From Mycobacterium sp. 852002-51961_SCH5331710 (GTDB taxonomy: Bacteria; Actinomycetota; Actinomycetes; Mycobacteriales; Mycobacteriaceae), in contig NZ_LZSQ01000015.1 of NCBI RefSeq assembly GCF_001665535.1, positions 1-64,000 of the forward strand: DNA of 64,000 nucleotides, written 5' to 3'. Position 1 is the stretch's first letter; each line of letters starts with the position of its first letter. The notes beneath the pieces are model-generated. The model did not search any database and was not told the DNA's origin. It saw only the letters and a list, made by a program, of their open reading frames with translations. Shown here in pieces: positions 1 to 8,424 of the stretch. A program made the translations under genes and the position numbers.

Positions 1-60
1 CCCGCCGAAGCACTCGACGAACTACTCTCCAACCCGTCCACACCGACAGCTGTTGCTTAG
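1..60 (+). CDS. C-terminal end of an unidentified protein (cut by window start)
   Basis: Frame 1 is open from the first base and ends at a TAG at 58-60, giving 19 residues ending in STPTAVA. The piece is too short to identify. The frame and the gap before the next promoter are consistent with the tail of a gene transcribed in the same direction as the TetR gene that follows. Positions 61-143 show no further gene. Confidence 0.45.
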   Translation, partial: PAEALDELLSNPSTPTAVA

Positions 61-143
61 AGCACTAGAAACCGCCGCGACTTTTTAGGCAGTTTCGCGT
101 CTGCTCGCGGTACCTGGGCGAGGGCCATTCCGGCGCCACCCCC

Positions 144-171
144 TTGACCGTCGGCTGAACGCGCGTTTAAT
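144..171 (+). promoter_or_regulatory. SigA-like promoter of the TetR/ABC exporter operon, probably leaderless
   Basis: A TTGACC box (144-149) and a TTTAAT box (166-171) are separated by 16 bp. Transcription would start about 9 bases downstream, near the A of the ATG at 181, and no Shine-Dalgarno sequence precedes that ATG. I infer a leaderless mRNA. Confidence 0.55.
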
Positions 172-189
172 CTACTGAACATGCGTTCA
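156..189. promoter_or_regulatory. Tandem palindromic operators, probable TetR autoregulation site
   Basis: Two related 14-bp palindromes lie 20 bp apart: TGAACGCGCGTTTA (156-169) and TGAACATGCGTTCA (176-189). The first covers part of the -10 box and the second covers the start codon, so a bound repressor would block initiation. The half site TGAAC/GTTCA is shared. The regulator encoded immediately downstream is the obvious binder, but this is inference. Confidence 0.6.
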
Positions 190-876
190 GCATCGAACGA
201 TCTGACGGCGGTCGCACGGATCCGCGACGCCGCGATCGAGCAATGGGGCCAACACGGCTTCAACGTCGGCCTTCGGGCCGTCGCCGAGGCGGCCGGGGTG
301 TCGGCCGCGCTGGTCATCCATCACTTCGGTTCGAAGGAAGGCCTGCGCAAGGCGTGTGACACCCATGTCGCCGACGTGATCCGCGAGACCAAGACCGAAT
401 CGCTGCAGACGCACGACCCCGCCACGTGGCTGGCGCAGATGGCCGAGATCGAGTCGTACGCGCCGCTGATGGCCTATCTCGTGCGCAGCCTGCAGTCGGG
501 TAGCGAGCTGGCCAAGTCGTTCTGGCAGCAGATGATCGACAACGCCGAGCAGTATCTAGACGAAGGGGTCCGGTCCGGGCTGCTCAAGCCGAGCCGCGAC
601 CCCCGGGCCAGGGCTCGGTTCCTGGCGATGGCCAGCGGCGGGGGTTTCCTGCTGTATCTGCAGCTGCACGACTCCGCGGATCTGCGTGTGGCTCTTCACG
701 ATTACGCCGAGGAGATGGTTCTTCCCGCGCTCGAGGTCTACACGCAGGGGTTGATGACCGACTCGACCATGTACGACGCGTTCCTCGCGCAGCGCGAGAA
801 GGGAATTCCGTTCAGCAGCACCGAGAAGGGAGATCGCGATGACGGCTCAGATGGCGGGACCACTGCGGCGAGCTGA
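181..876 (+). CDS. TetR-family repressor of an ABC exporter (Rv1219c-like)
   Basis: This 231-residue protein is a one-component repressor with an N-terminal helix-turn-helix (residues about 14-60, including [20 protein letters not shown]) and a C-terminal ligand-binding helical domain. The sequence and context match M. tuberculosis Rv1219c, known to repress the Rv1217c-Rv1218c multidrug ABC exporter. The ATG at 181 sits inside the second operator palindrome, which suggests self-repression. The end overlaps the ATPase gene by 38 bases, so regulator and transporter are likely one operon. The ligand is not known from sequence; hydrophobic drugs are a reasonable guess. Confidence 0.9.
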   Translation: MRSASNDLTAVARIRDAAIEQWGQHGFNVGLRAVAEAAGVSAALVIHHFGSKEGLRKACDTHVADVIRETKTESLQTHDPATWLAQMAEIESYAPLMAYLVRSLQSGSELAKSFWQQMIDNAEQYLDEGVRSGLLKPSRDPRARARFLAMASGGGFLLYLQLHDSADLRVALHDYAEEMVLPALEVYTQGLMTDSTMYDAFLAQREKGIPFSSTEKGDRDDGSDGGTTAAS

Positions 877-1780
877 CCGCCGAGGCGGTGAACCGGCGGT
901 CGAAATCCACAGTCTGTCAAAGTCGTTCGGCCGTACCCGAGCGCTTGACGGCCTGGATCTGACCGTCGCGCCGGGCCAGATCACCGGGTTCCTCGGGCCG
1001 AACGGCGCGGGTAAGTCGACCACCATCCGCGTGTTGCTCGGGCTGTTGCGGGCAGACGGCGGCACGGTCCGGTTGCTCGGCGGCGACCCGTGGCGCGACG
1101 CGGTTGCCCTGCACCGCCGCATCGCCTACGTCCCGGGCGATGTGACCCTGTGGCCCAACCTGACCGGGCTTCAGGCGATCGACTTCTTGGCCCGCCTCCG
1201 CGGCAACGGTGTGGACACCTCTCGACGCGATCAGCTGATCGAGCGCTTCGAACTCGACCCGCACAAGAAATCGCGAACCTACTCCAAGGGCAACAGGCAG
1301 AAGGTCGCGATCATCGCGGCGTTCTCGACCAACGCCGAGCTGTACATACTCGACGAGCCGACGTCGGGACTGGATCCTTTGATGGAACGGGCGTTTCAGC
1401 AGTGCGTCGGTGAGGTCGCCCAACGTGGCGCCGCGGTGCTGTTGTCCAGCCACATCCTGGCCGAGGTCGAAAAGCTCTGCGACAGCGTCACCATCATCCG
1501 CGCCGGCCGGACCGTGCGGGCGGGCGCCCTCGACGAGTTGCGCCACCTGATGCGCACGACCGTGACCGCGCGAACCCGCCAGGACGGCAGGCGCCTCCAG
1601 GACGCACCCTTCGTCCACGACTTCGCGATCCGGGACGGCCACTACGTCTTCGCGGTCGACCGCAACGACCTCGATCGGGCGATGGACGTTCTGAGCGATC
1701 TCGGGATTCTGGACCTGACGGTCACCCCGGCCTCGCTGGAGGACATGTTCCTGCGCGAGTACCAGGGGGTGGCGCCATGA
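839..1780 (+). CDS. ABC exporter ATP-binding protein (Rv1218c-like)
   Basis: This 313-residue nucleotide-binding subunit powers export by the membrane protein encoded next. Walker A is GPNGAGKS (about residues 53-60), the signature is a degenerate SKGNRQ (about 149-154), Walker B is LYILDEP (about 168-174) followed by the D-loop SGLD, and an SSH switch histidine lies near 204. The start inside the TetR gene is supported by an AAGGGAGA ribosome-binding sequence just upstream of 839. The stop overlaps the permease ATG by 4 bases (ATGA), indicating translational coupling. It is a DrrA/CcmA-type subunit, and its M. tuberculosis counterpart is linked to multidrug efflux. Confidence 0.9.
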   Translation: MTAQMAGPLRRADRRGGEPAVEIHSLSKSFGRTRALDGLDLTVAPGQITGFLGPNGAGKSTTIRVLLGLLRADGGTVRLLGGDPWRDAVALHRRIAYVPGDVTLWPNLTGLQAIDFLARLRGNGVDTSRRDQLIERFELDPHKKSRTYSKGNRQKVAIIAAFSTNAELYILDEPTSGLDPLMERAFQQCVGEVAQRGAAVLLSSHILAEVEKLCDSVTIIRAGRTVRAGALDELRHLMRTTVTARTRQDGRRLQDAPFVHDFAIRDGHYVFAVDRNDLDRAMDVLSDLGILDLTVTPASLEDMFLREYQGVAP

Positions 1781-3387
1781 CGACGACCATCGCGCCGACC
1801 GAACTGCGGCGCGGCGCTTCGACAGCGTGGACGGGAACCTTCGAATTGCTGCGCCTTGCGCTGCGCCGCGACAAGGTCCGGCTCGGCGTCTGGATCGCGG
1901 TGCTGACGTCGCTGATGGCCTACGCGCCGGCCGCCGTGGAACTGGCCTATCCCGAAGAGCTGCAACGGCTGACGCGCGTCGAGCTGCTCAAGACCCCGGC
2001 CGGGATGATGATGGGTGGCCCCATGTTCGGCCGCAACGAGACCGATCTCGGCGCGATGATGGCCAACGAGATGATGCTGACGTTGATCGTCGCCACATCG
2101 ATTCTCGCGATCCTCACCGTGATTCGGCACACCCGCGCCGAAGAGGAAAGCGGCGCAGCAGAGTTGGTGTTGTCGTCGGTCGTGGGCCGATACGCCAGAA
2201 CCGCGGCAGCGCTGATCCTCGTCGGTGCCGTCAACGCGGTGCTCGCGGTCGCACTGACGCTGGCGATGGCCGCCAACGGGCTCGACGTCGTCGACGCCGC
2301 GGCGATGAGCATCGGTGTGACCGGGGTGGCCATGGTGTTCGGCGCGGTGGCCGCCGTGACCGCGCAGCTGTGGCGGCAGTCGCGTACGGCGTCGGGCGCC
2401 GCAATGGCCGCGCTGGCGGTTGCCGCGGTGGTCCGTGGCGTCGGTGACGTGATCGACAACTCCGGCAGTGCGCTGAGTTGGTTCTCCCCGATCGCGTGGG
2501 CCCAGCAGATGCGTGCGTTCGTGGACCTGCGGTGGTGGCCGTTCACGCTGCTGGTCGCGCTCACCGGTGCCCTCATCGCGCTGGCCGTCGTGCTGGAGGG
2601 CAGGCGCCAGTACGACGACGGCACATTGCCCTCCTCCGGCGAGCGCCCCGACGCCCGTCCCATCACATCCGTTCTGGAACTGCACCTGACGCTGCAGCGC
2701 GGCCAGACGATCGGGTGGACCGTCGGGTTGTTCCTCGGTGGCCTGGCGTTCGGGTCGATGACCAAGTCGTTGCTCGACGCGGCCGCGACCAATGAGGTGA
2801 TCCAGCGTCTGATCGCGCAGCAGGGCGCCGACAGCGCTCAGACCACGATGACGCAGTTCCTTGCGGCCGCGGCGAGCGCGTACGTCGTCGGCGCGGTGCT
2901 GCGCGTGTACACCGACGAGGAGCGTGGTCTCGGCGAGGTGGTGCTGGCCGGGTCGGTTTCGCGGTGGCGCTGGCTTTTCACCGCGGTGGGTTCGGCGCTG
3001 CTCGGCTCGGTCCTGCTGATGTTCGTCGCCGGTCTCGGCAATGGCCTGGGCGCCGGCATCACCGTCGGCGACGCCGCGACGGTGCTTCGGCTGACCGTGG
3101 CCGGGTTCGCCTACGTGCCCGCCATGGCCGTGATGGCCGGCGTCGCCGCGCTGGCCGTCGCGGTCCGTCGACCCTGGATCGGCTGGATGGCGGTGACGGC
3201 GGTCGTTGTCACGCTCTACCTGGGACCGCTGCTGCGGTTGCCCCGGTGGGTCATCGACCTGTCACCGGTCAGCCGAACCACGGCGCCGAGCGACTACCCC
3301 GTGACCGCGCTCGTCGTCATGGTCGTCGTTGCCGCAGCCTTGACGTGGTTCGCCGGCGCCCTGTACCGCAGGCGCGACGCGATCTGA
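1777..3387 (+). CDS. ABC exporter membrane permease (Rv1217c-like)
   Basis: The 536-residue protein is an integral membrane permease of the polyketide/multidrug exporter type, with about twelve hydrophobic segments arranged as two similar halves (first cluster starting near residue 38, second near residue 312). It has no ATPase motif and depends on the ATPase encoded upstream, with which it overlaps by 4 bases. The length and the TetR-ATPase-permease order match M. tuberculosis Rv1217c. Substrates cannot be read from sequence. The ICMT-like gene begins 10 bases downstream and is probably in the same operon. Confidence 0.88.
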   Translation: MTTTIAPTELRRGASTAWTGTFELLRLALRRDKVRLGVWIAVLTSLMAYAPAAVELAYPEELQRLTRVELLKTPAGMMMGGPMFGRNETDLGAMMANEMMLTLIVATSILAILTVIRHTRAEEESGAAELVLSSVVGRYARTAAALILVGAVNAVLAVALTLAMAANGLDVVDAAAMSIGVTGVAMVFGAVAAVTAQLWRQSRTASGAAMAALAVAAVVRGVGDVIDNSGSALSWFSPIAWAQQMRAFVDLRWWPFTLLVALTGALIALAVVLEGRRQYDDGTLPSSGERPDARPITSVLELHLTLQRGQTIGWTVGLFLGGLAFGSMTKSLLDAAATNEVIQRLIAQQGADSAQTTMTQFLAAAASAYVVGAVLRVYTDEERGLGEVVLAGSVSRWRWLFTAVGSALLGSVLLMFVAGLGNGLGAGITVGDAATVLRLTVAGFAYVPAMAVMAGVAALAVAVRRPWIGWMAVTAVVVTLYLGPLLRLPRWVIDLSPVSRTTAPSDYPVTALVVMVVVAAALTWFAGALYRRRDAI

Positions 3388-3397
3388 AGCGGCGGCC

Positions 3398-4072
3398 ATG
3401 AAACTCCTTGTCCAGCTGACACTGTCGACCATCGCGGGTCTCCTCTTCGTCGCCCTGCTGCTGTTCGTGCCGGCGGGCACGCTGAACTACTGGCAGGCGT
3501 GGGTCTTTCTCGCCATCTTCGCGCTGGCCACCACGGTGCCGAACTTCTATCTCGCATTACGGCGGCCCGATGTGCTGAGTCGTCGCATGCGCTCCGGGCC
3601 GACCGCCGAACGCAGGACGATCCAGAAGTTCGTCAGCATCGGCTATCCGCTGCTGTTCGTGGCCATCGCCGTCGTCAGCGCGCTCGACCATCGGTTCGGA
3701 TGGTCGACGGTTCCGTTGGCGGTCGTCGTGCTGGGTCAGGTGCTGGTCGCCGTCGGGCTGGGCATCGGGATGGCGGTGATCCTGGTCAACAGCTACGCCG
3801 CCGCCACGGTGACGGTGCAAGCGGATCAACAGTTGGTGTCCAGCGGACTCTACGGATTTGTCAGGCACCCAATGTATTTCGGCGTGATGATCATGATGGT
3901 TGGGTGTCCACCGGCGCTCGACTCGCTCTGGGGGCTGACCCTGCTCGTGCCGGGGACGGCGATCTTCGTGCTCCGCATTCTCGACGAGGAGGCGCTACTC
4001 CGCGACGAGTTACCCGGTTACTCCGAGTATGCCGGACAGGTTCGTCATCGCCTGGTGCCCTACATCTGGTGA
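3398..4072 (+). CDS. Isoprenylcysteine carboxyl methyltransferase-like membrane protein
   Basis: The 224-residue protein has five or so membrane segments and the family signature GLYGFVRHPMYFG (from about residue 149), followed by a C-terminal DEEALLRDELPGYSEY region and an end motif LVPYIW typical of ICMT/PEMT-type methyltransferases. These enzymes transfer a methyl group from SAM to small or lipid-linked acceptors at the membrane; the substrate here is unknown. It starts 10 bases after the ABC permease and has a close paralogue immediately downstream, so it likely arose by tandem duplication within the exporter operon. M. tuberculosis Rv1216c occupies this position. Confidence 0.8.
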   Translation: MKLLVQLTLSTIAGLLFVALLLFVPAGTLNYWQAWVFLAIFALATTVPNFYLALRRPDVLSRRMRSGPTAERRTIQKFVSIGYPLLFVAIAVVSALDHRFGWSTVPLAVVVLGQVLVAVGLGIGMAVILVNSYAAATVTVQADQQLVSSGLYGFVRHPMYFGVMIMMVGCPPALDSLWGLTLLVPGTAIFVLRILDEEALLRDELPGYSEYAGQVRHRLVPYIW

Positions 4073-4087
4073 AAGGTGGGTGGTCTC

Positions 4088-4762
4088 ATGAAGATCGTCC
4101 TGCAGACGCTCACGTCGGCGGTTTTCGGAATCGCCTTCTTCGCGGTTTTGCTGTTCGTTCCCGCCGGCACGCTGAACTATTGGCAGGCCTGGGTTTTCAT
4201 CGCCGTCTTCATGCTCGCGACCCTGGTGCCGAGCCTGTACCTCGCGGTGCGTAATCCCGCCGCGTTGAAACGACGGATGAAGGCGGGTCCCGGCGCCGAA
4301 ACCAGAACCTCGGAGAAGCTGATCATCAGCGGGCTCATCGCCGCCGTCGTCGCGGTTCTCGTGATCAGCGCGCTCGACCACCGGTTCGGGTGGTCGCACG
4401 TACCGACCGTGCTCGTCGTCGCCGGTGACCTCCTGGTGGCGATCGGTCTGGTCGCCGCGCAGTGGGTGATCATCGAGAATTCCTACGCCGCAGCGACGAT
4501 CACCGTCGAGACCGGCCAGTCCGTGGTGACGACGGGGCTGTACGGCATCGTGCGACATCCAATGTATGCCGGCACGCTGGTCATGATGCTCGGCACCCCA
4601 CTCGCGCTGGGCTCGTTCTGGGCGCTGATCGCGGTTGTCGCCGCGCTGCCTCTGCTCGCGGCGCGGATCGTTGACGAGGAATCCATGCTGCGTCGGCAAC
4701 TGGCGGGCTACCCCGAGTACACGAACCAGGTGCGCTACCGCCTCGTGCCGTACGTCTGGTGA
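4088..4762 (+). CDS. Second ICMT-like membrane methyltransferase, tandem paralogue
   Basis: The protein is 224 residues when started at the ATG at 4088, preceded by an AAAGGTGG ribosome-binding sequence; a GTG at 4076 is also in frame. The start at 4088 lines up exactly with the upstream paralogue (MKIVLQTLTS against MKLLVQLTLS). It carries GLYGIVRHPMYAG and ends LVPYVW, so the catalytic architecture is intact. The last 28 bases overlap the 3' end of a gene on the other strand. Substrate unknown; retention of two copies suggests divergence in specificity. Confidence 0.8.
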   Translation: MKIVLQTLTSAVFGIAFFAVLLFVPAGTLNYWQAWVFIAVFMLATLVPSLYLAVRNPAALKRRMKAGPGAETRTSEKLIISGLIAAVVAVLVISALDHRFGWSHVPTVLVVAGDLLVAIGLVAAQWVIIENSYAAATITVETGQSVVTTGLYGIVRHPMYAGTLVMMLGTPLALGSFWALIAVVAALPLLAARIVDEESMLRRQLAGYPEYTNQVRYRLVPYVW

Positions 4763-5133
4763 CCGACCGTGCGCCACAGCCCGACGAACACCGCCGCCAC
4801 CACGAAACGCACCACCGCATTGACGACCATCGTCGTGTTCGCCTGCGTGAGGCTCACGTAGACGATGTCGAGCACGCCGCTCGTCGCGTGCAGCACGGCC
4901 AGCGTCACCACGATCAACCGCAGCGCGGCACGGTCCGTCAATCGGGCGGCTCCGAACGACAGCACCGCGACCGCGAGCTCGGCCGCGCTGACCACGTACA
5001 CCAGCAGATACGCCTGCCGGTCCAAGGTGAAGCCCGCGACTGACGGAATCGCCGTGGGAAACAGCATCAGGACTGCCGCCCCGGCCAACGTGATCACGCC
5101 GTGCACCACGAGTACCGCTCGTAGTGTGGTCAT
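4735..5133 (-). CDS. Small four-helix membrane protein divergent from ECF41 sigma factor
   Basis: The 132-residue protein has four predicted membrane helices (about 5-27, 40-61, 69-91, 98-121) and no enzyme motif that I recognise. A strong AGGAGG ribosome-binding site lies 5 bases before the ATG at 5133. It is divergent from the sigma factor gene, and its upstream region carries an ECF41-type promoter-like pair in its own direction, so it is a plausible sigma-factor target or partner. ECF41 loci usually pair with a carboxymuconolactone decarboxylase, oxidoreductase or epimerase gene, so a membrane protein here would be a variant arrangement. The function is unknown. Confidence 0.7.
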   Translation of the reverse strand: MTTLRAVLVVHGVITLAGAAVLMLFPTAIPSVAGFTLDRQAYLLVYVVSAAELAVAVLSFGAARLTDRAALRLIVVTLAVLHATSGVLDIVYVSLTQANTTMVVNAVVRFVVAAVFVGLWRTVGHQTYGTRR

Positions 5134-5143
5134 ATCCGCCTCC

Positions 5144-5170
5144 TGTCATATCCGGCCGCCCGCATTCGTC
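5144..5170 (+). promoter_or_regulatory. ECF41-type promoter for the sigma factor gene
   Basis: TGTCATA (5144-5150) is followed after exactly 16 bases by CGTC (5167-5170). This closely resembles the TGTCACA-N16-CGTC signature reported for ECF41 sigma factors, with one mismatch in the -35 element. The position, about 50 bases before the ATG at 5220, fits self-activation. Confidence 0.6.
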
Positions 5171-5178
5171 ATAGAGAT

Positions 5179-5205
5179 GACGGATGAGACCCGGACGATA
5201 TGACG
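5179..5205 (-). promoter_or_regulatory. Mirror-image ECF41-type promoter for the membrane protein gene
   Basis: Read on the minus strand, CGTCATA (5205-5199) is followed after 16 bases by CGTC (5182-5179). The spacing is identical to the promoter on the other strand. It lies 46 bases before the ATG of the 132-residue membrane protein, so one sigma factor could drive both divergent genes. Confidence 0.5.
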
Positions 5206-5219
5206 ACGGGAGCGTCCCG

Positions 5220-6095
5220 ATGACCATGATCGACGAGCACCTGAGGACGTTCGACGAGCACCGCGACCACCTCCATGCGGTGGCCTACCGGATGCTCGGC
5301 TCGGCGAGCGACGCCGACGACGCGGTGCAGGAGGCATGGCTGCGCATGCGGCGCGCCGACGTCGGCGCCGTGCGCAACCTCGGCGGCTGGTTGACCACCG
5401 TCGTCGCTCGCATCTGCCTGGACATGCTGCGCGCCAGGGCCGCGCGAGCCGAACAACCGCTCGACGATCTCGGTGAAGGTGACGCACCACCCGCTTCCGG
5501 TTTCGACCCCGAACAGGAGGCCGTCCTGGCCGACTCCGTCGGCGTCGCACTGCTCGTCGTGTTGCACACGCTGTCGCCCGACGAGCGGCTCGCGTTCGTC
5601 CTGCACGACATGTTCGATCTGCCGTTCGCCGAAATCGCCCCGATCGTCGGGCGGTCGGAGAACACCGCCGCTCAGCTCGCCTCCCGTGCGCGCCGCCGCG
5701 TCCGCGGCCAGGACGCCCCGCAGGCAACCGAATTCGTGCGGCAGCGACACCTCGTCGACGCATTCCTCGCCGCAACGCGCAACGGTGACTTCGATGCGCT
5801 GCTCGCGCTCCTGCACACCGACGCGGTGCTGCACGTCGACGCCTCCGCGGGCGGGATCGCCACCACCGTTCGCGGCGCACACGCCATCGCGGGCAACGCG
5901 CAGCGGTTCGCCGCGAACGCCAGGTTCGCCGAACCCGCCGTGATCGACGGTGCGCCGGGGGTCGTGGTCGCACCGGCCGGACGACTGCGCCTGGTGCTGC
6001 GGTTCACCGTGACCGACGACAGGATCGGCGGAATCACGATCGATGCAGATCCACATCGGCTGAGTCACCTTCAGTTGGCGCTGCTCGGCCGATAA
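5220..6095 (+). CDS. ECF41-type sigma factor with C-terminal SnoaL-like domain (SigJ-like)
   Basis: Started at ATG 5220 (GGGAG about 8 bases upstream), the protein is 291 residues. Region 2 spans about residues 8-75 (VAYRMLGSASDADDAVQEAW), region 4 about 110-165 (LPFAEIAPIVGRSENTAAQL), and a C-terminal NTF2/SnoaL-like domain about 180-290. That extra domain is typical of ECF41 factors, where it modulates activity in place of a separate anti-sigma factor. No anti-sigma gene is adjacent. The divergent neighbour and the paired promoters suggest a self-regulated two-gene unit. The input signal is unknown. Confidence 0.85.
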   Translation: MTMIDEHLRTFDEHRDHLHAVAYRMLGSASDADDAVQEAWLRMRRADVGAVRNLGGWLTTVVARICLDMLRARAARAEQPLDDLGEGDAPPASGFDPEQEAVLADSVGVALLVVLHTLSPDERLAFVLHDMFDLPFAEIAPIVGRSENTAAQLASRARRRVRGQDAPQATEFVRQRHLVDAFLAATRNGDFDALLALLHTDAVLHVDASAGGIATTVRGAHAIAGNAQRFAANARFAEPAVIDGAPGVVVAPAGRLRLVLRFTVTDDRIGGITIDADPHRLSHLQLALLGR

Positions 6096-6102
6096 TGCGG
6101 AT

Positions 6103-6690
6103 GTGGAACTGCTGACCGGGCTCGGCCTGGCGACCGCGGCGGGGCTCAACGCCTATATCCCGCTGCTCGCGCTCGGCCTGCTGTCGCGGTTCACCGACCT
6201 CATCAGCCTGCCCGCCGGCTGGGCGTGGCTGGAGAACGGTTGGGTCATGGCGATCGTGGCGACGCTGCTCGTCATCGAAATCGTCGCCGACAAGGTGCCC
6301 GCCCTGGACAGTGTCAACGACGCCGTCCAGACGTTCGTGCGGCCCACGGCGGGCGGCATCGTGTTCGGTTCCGGCACCGCCGCTCAAACGTCGGCGGTGG
6401 CCGATCCCGGCGCCTTCGCCCAATCCGGGCAATGGATCCCTGTGGTCATCGGCGTCGTCGTCGCACTGGTGGTGTCGCTGACCAAATCGACGGTTCGGCC
6501 CGCCGCCAACGTCGCCACCGCCGGGGTGGCCGCGCCGGTGCTGAGCACCGTCGAGGACGGAGTCAGCGTGGGGCTGGTCTTCGTCGCGATCCTGCTGCCG
6601 GTGCTGGTGCTGGTGGCCATCGTCGCCCTGGCGTGGCTGGCGTTCCGGATCCTGCGGCGTCGCCGCCGCCGCAACGCCGCACCGGGCTGA
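6103..6690 (+). CDS. DUF4126-family membrane protein
   Basis: This 195-residue protein starts at a GTG only 8 bases after the sigma factor stop. It has the N-terminal ATAAGLNAYIPLLALGL segment and the DKVPALDSVNDAVQTFVRP region characteristic of DUF4126, then three more hydrophobic stretches and a basic tail (RRRRRRN). The function of the family is unknown; a transport or membrane-organising role is possible. Its tight spacing behind the sigma factor suggests co-transcription. Confidence 0.75.
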   Translation: MELLTGLGLATAAGLNAYIPLLALGLLSRFTDLISLPAGWAWLENGWVMAIVATLLVIEIVADKVPALDSVNDAVQTFVRPTAGGIVFGSGTAAQTSAVADPGAFAQSGQWIPVVIGVVVALVVSLTKSTVRPAANVATAGVAAPVLSTVEDGVSVGLVFVAILLPVLVLVAIVALAWLAFRILRRRRRRNAAPG

Positions 6691-6701
6691 CCCCAGGCGC
6701 G

Positions 6702-6950
6702 CTACGTGAGGGTCGTGACGTAATGCCCGCCCGAGTAGTAGTCGATGTTCAGCTTGCCGCTGGAGTCCTTGTAGCCGCAGGTGGACACCGTCCCCTTCTT
6801 GTTGTACGTCCCGCCGGCGGCCTTGCATTCGCTCTTGATCGTCTGGTCCGACAGCTTCTCCGCGTGGGCGGCCGGGGCGGTCGTGGCCATCAGCGCGCCG
6901 ACGGTCATGACGCCGGCGGCGACGGTGGCGGTGATGCTGGTGCGTTTCAT
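6702..6950 (-). CDS. Small secreted protein with two cysteines
   Basis: From ATG 6950 the protein is 82 residues. Two adjacent ATGs (6953 and 6950) follow an AGGAGG ribosome-binding site; the second has the better spacing. A classical Sec signal (KRTSITATVAAGVMTVGA, cleavage after AHA) is followed by a mature domain of about 55 residues with two cysteines (ECKAAGG, STCGYKD) that could form a disulfide. I do not recognise a function. Longer in-frame extensions upstream lack a signal-peptide-like start and are unlikely. Confidence 0.7.
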   Translation of the reverse strand: MKRTSITATVAAGVMTVGALMATTAPAAHAEKLSDQTIKSECKAAGGTYNKKGTVSTCGYKDSSGKLNIDYYSGGHYVTTLT

Positions 6951-7037
6951 CATGCCTCCTGTGTTTGTGGCCTCCTCGGCCGCTGCTGGTCGAACCAGCA
7001 TGAGACACAGGAGCTTTGGGCATAACGGGACGAGCAC

Positions 7038-7062
7038 CCCCACCGTCGATCGCGTGGTGGGG
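7038..7062 (-). terminator. Hairpin downstream of glgC, possible terminator
   Basis: CCCCACC (7038-7044) and GGTGGGG (7056-7062) form a perfect 7-bp GC-rich stem with an 11-nt loop, 37 bases beyond the glgC stop. A second hairpin, TGCTGGT-CGA-ACCAGCA (6984-7000), lies further along in the leader of the small secreted protein. Neither has a clear T-run, which is common for mycobacterial terminators. Confidence 0.35.
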
Positions 7063-7098
7063 ACTGCGGAACGAACCGCGATTAGGGGGTTAGGGGAT

Positions 7099-8313
7099 TC
7101 AGATCCAGACGCCCTTGCCGACGGCCACCACTCCCCCGGCACTGATCGCGAACCGTTCGCGGTCCTTGTCGAGATCGACCCCGACCATCTCCCCCGGTCC
7201 GACGACCACGTTCTTGTCCAGGATGGCGTGGCGCACCACCGCGCCGCGGCCGATGCGGGCGCCGGGCATGATCACGCTGCCCTCGACGATCGCGCCGTCG
7301 TCGACGACGACGTTCGACGACAGCACCGAATTGCGCACGGACGCGGCCGAAATGATGCTGCCCGCGCCGACCACCGACTCCTGCGCCGACCCGCCGTTGA
7401 CGAACTTGGCAGGCGCCAGCATCTCCGCCTCACCGCGGATGGGCCAGCGCTTGTTGTAGAGGTTGAACACCGGGTGCACCGACACCAGGTCCATGTGCGC
7501 GTCGTAGAACGCGTCGAGGGTTCCCACGTCGCGCCAGTAGCCGTGATCGCGTTCGGTCGCGCCCGGCACCTCGTTGTTGCTGAAGTCGTACACCGCGGCC
7601 ATGCCGTCGTCGACGAGACGCGGAATGATGTCACCGCCCATGTCGTGGTCGGAATGGTCGTCGTCGGCGTCGGCGCGGATCGCGTCGATCAGCACCTTCG
7701 TCGTGAAGATGTAATTGCCCATCGACACGAACGCCTCGTCGGGATTGTCCGGGGTCCCCGGCGGATCGGCCGGCTTCTCGACGAAGCTGCGGATGCGGCC
7801 GGACTCGTCGGCGTCGATGACGCCGAATGCGGTGGCCTCGGCACGCGGCACCCGGATGCCCGCGACCGTGGCGCCGGCGCCGCTCTCGATGTGGAACTGG
7901 ACCATCTGCTCGGGGTCCATGCGGTAGACGTGGTCGGCGCCGAACACGACGATGTAGTCGGGGTCCTCGTCGTAGATCAGGTTCAGCGATTGGTAGATCG
8001 CGTCCGCGGAACCGGTGTACCAGCGCGGGCCCAGCCGCTGCTGGGCGGGCACGGGCGTGATGTATTCACCGGCAAGACCGGACAGCCGCCAGTTCTGGGA
8101 GATATGGCGGTCGAGCGAGTGCGACTTGTATTGCGTCAGCACGCAAATCCGCAGATACCGCGCGTTGACCAGATTCGACAAGACGAAGTCGATGAGACGG
8201 TAAGCGCCGCCGAAGGGAACGGCGGGCTTGGCTCGATCCGCGGTCAACGGGTAGAGCCGCTTGCCCTCCCCGCCGGCCAGGACGATGCCCAGCACGTGTG
8301 GCAGTTCCCTCAT
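7099..8313 (-). CDS. glgC: Glucose-1-phosphate adenylyltransferase (ADP-glucose synthase)
   Basis: The 404-residue enzyme makes ADP-glucose from ATP and glucose-1-phosphate, the donor for alpha-glucan and maltose-1-phosphate synthesis. The nucleotidyltransferase motif [12 protein letters not shown] lies near residues 13-24, followed by AKPAVPFGG and the sugar-phosphate site region FVEKP. A C-terminal left-handed beta-helix ([19 protein letters not shown]) is present. It is divergent from glgM, its pathway partner, as in M. tuberculosis Rv1213/Rv1212c. A TAGGTT box 6 bases before the ATG and lack of a ribosome-binding site suggest a leaderless mRNA. Confidence 0.95.
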   Translation of the reverse strand: MRELPHVLGIVLAGGEGKRLYPLTADRAKPAVPFGGAYRLIDFVLSNLVNARYLRICVLTQYKSHSLDRHISQNWRLSGLAGEYITPVPAQQRLGPRWYTGSADAIYQSLNLIYDEDPDYIVVFGADHVYRMDPEQMVQFHIESGAGATVAGIRVPRAEATAFGVIDADESGRIRSFVEKPADPPGTPDNPDEAFVSMGNYIFTTKVLIDAIRADADDDHSDHDMGGDIIPRLVDDGMAAVYDFSNNEVPGATERDHGYWRDVGTLDAFYDAHMDLVSVHPVFNLYNKRWPIRGEAEMLAPAKFVNGGSAQESVVGAGSIISAASVRNSVLSSNVVVDDGAIVEGSVIMPGARIGRGAVVRHAILDKNVVVGPGEMVGVDLDKDRERFAISAGGVVAVGKGVWI

Positions 8314-8424
8314 GACACAAACCTATCGGCAGCCGCTGTCCGGGGCTAGGCATTGGTGCCCCGAGTCCGGTGCGAAACCCATCCGCACCTGCGGTGGCTT
8401 GCCCCCGGAACTAGGGTCGAAACC
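8314..8424. promoter_or_regulatory. Divergent glgC/glgM promoter region, both probably leaderless
   Basis: For glgC, TAGGTT is read on the minus strand at 8325-8320, 6 bases before its ATG. For glgM, TAGGGT lies at 8412-8417, 7 bases before its ATG at 8425. Neither start has a Shine-Dalgarno sequence. The two -10 boxes are about 87 bases apart, leaving room for shared regulators; no palindrome stood out. Confidence 0.5.

Noticed and set aside
917..1642. Long minus-strand open frame antisense to the ABC ATPase gene
   Set aside because: High-GC coding DNA produces such antisense frames; the translation has no domain, and the plus-strand frame has complete ABC motifs.
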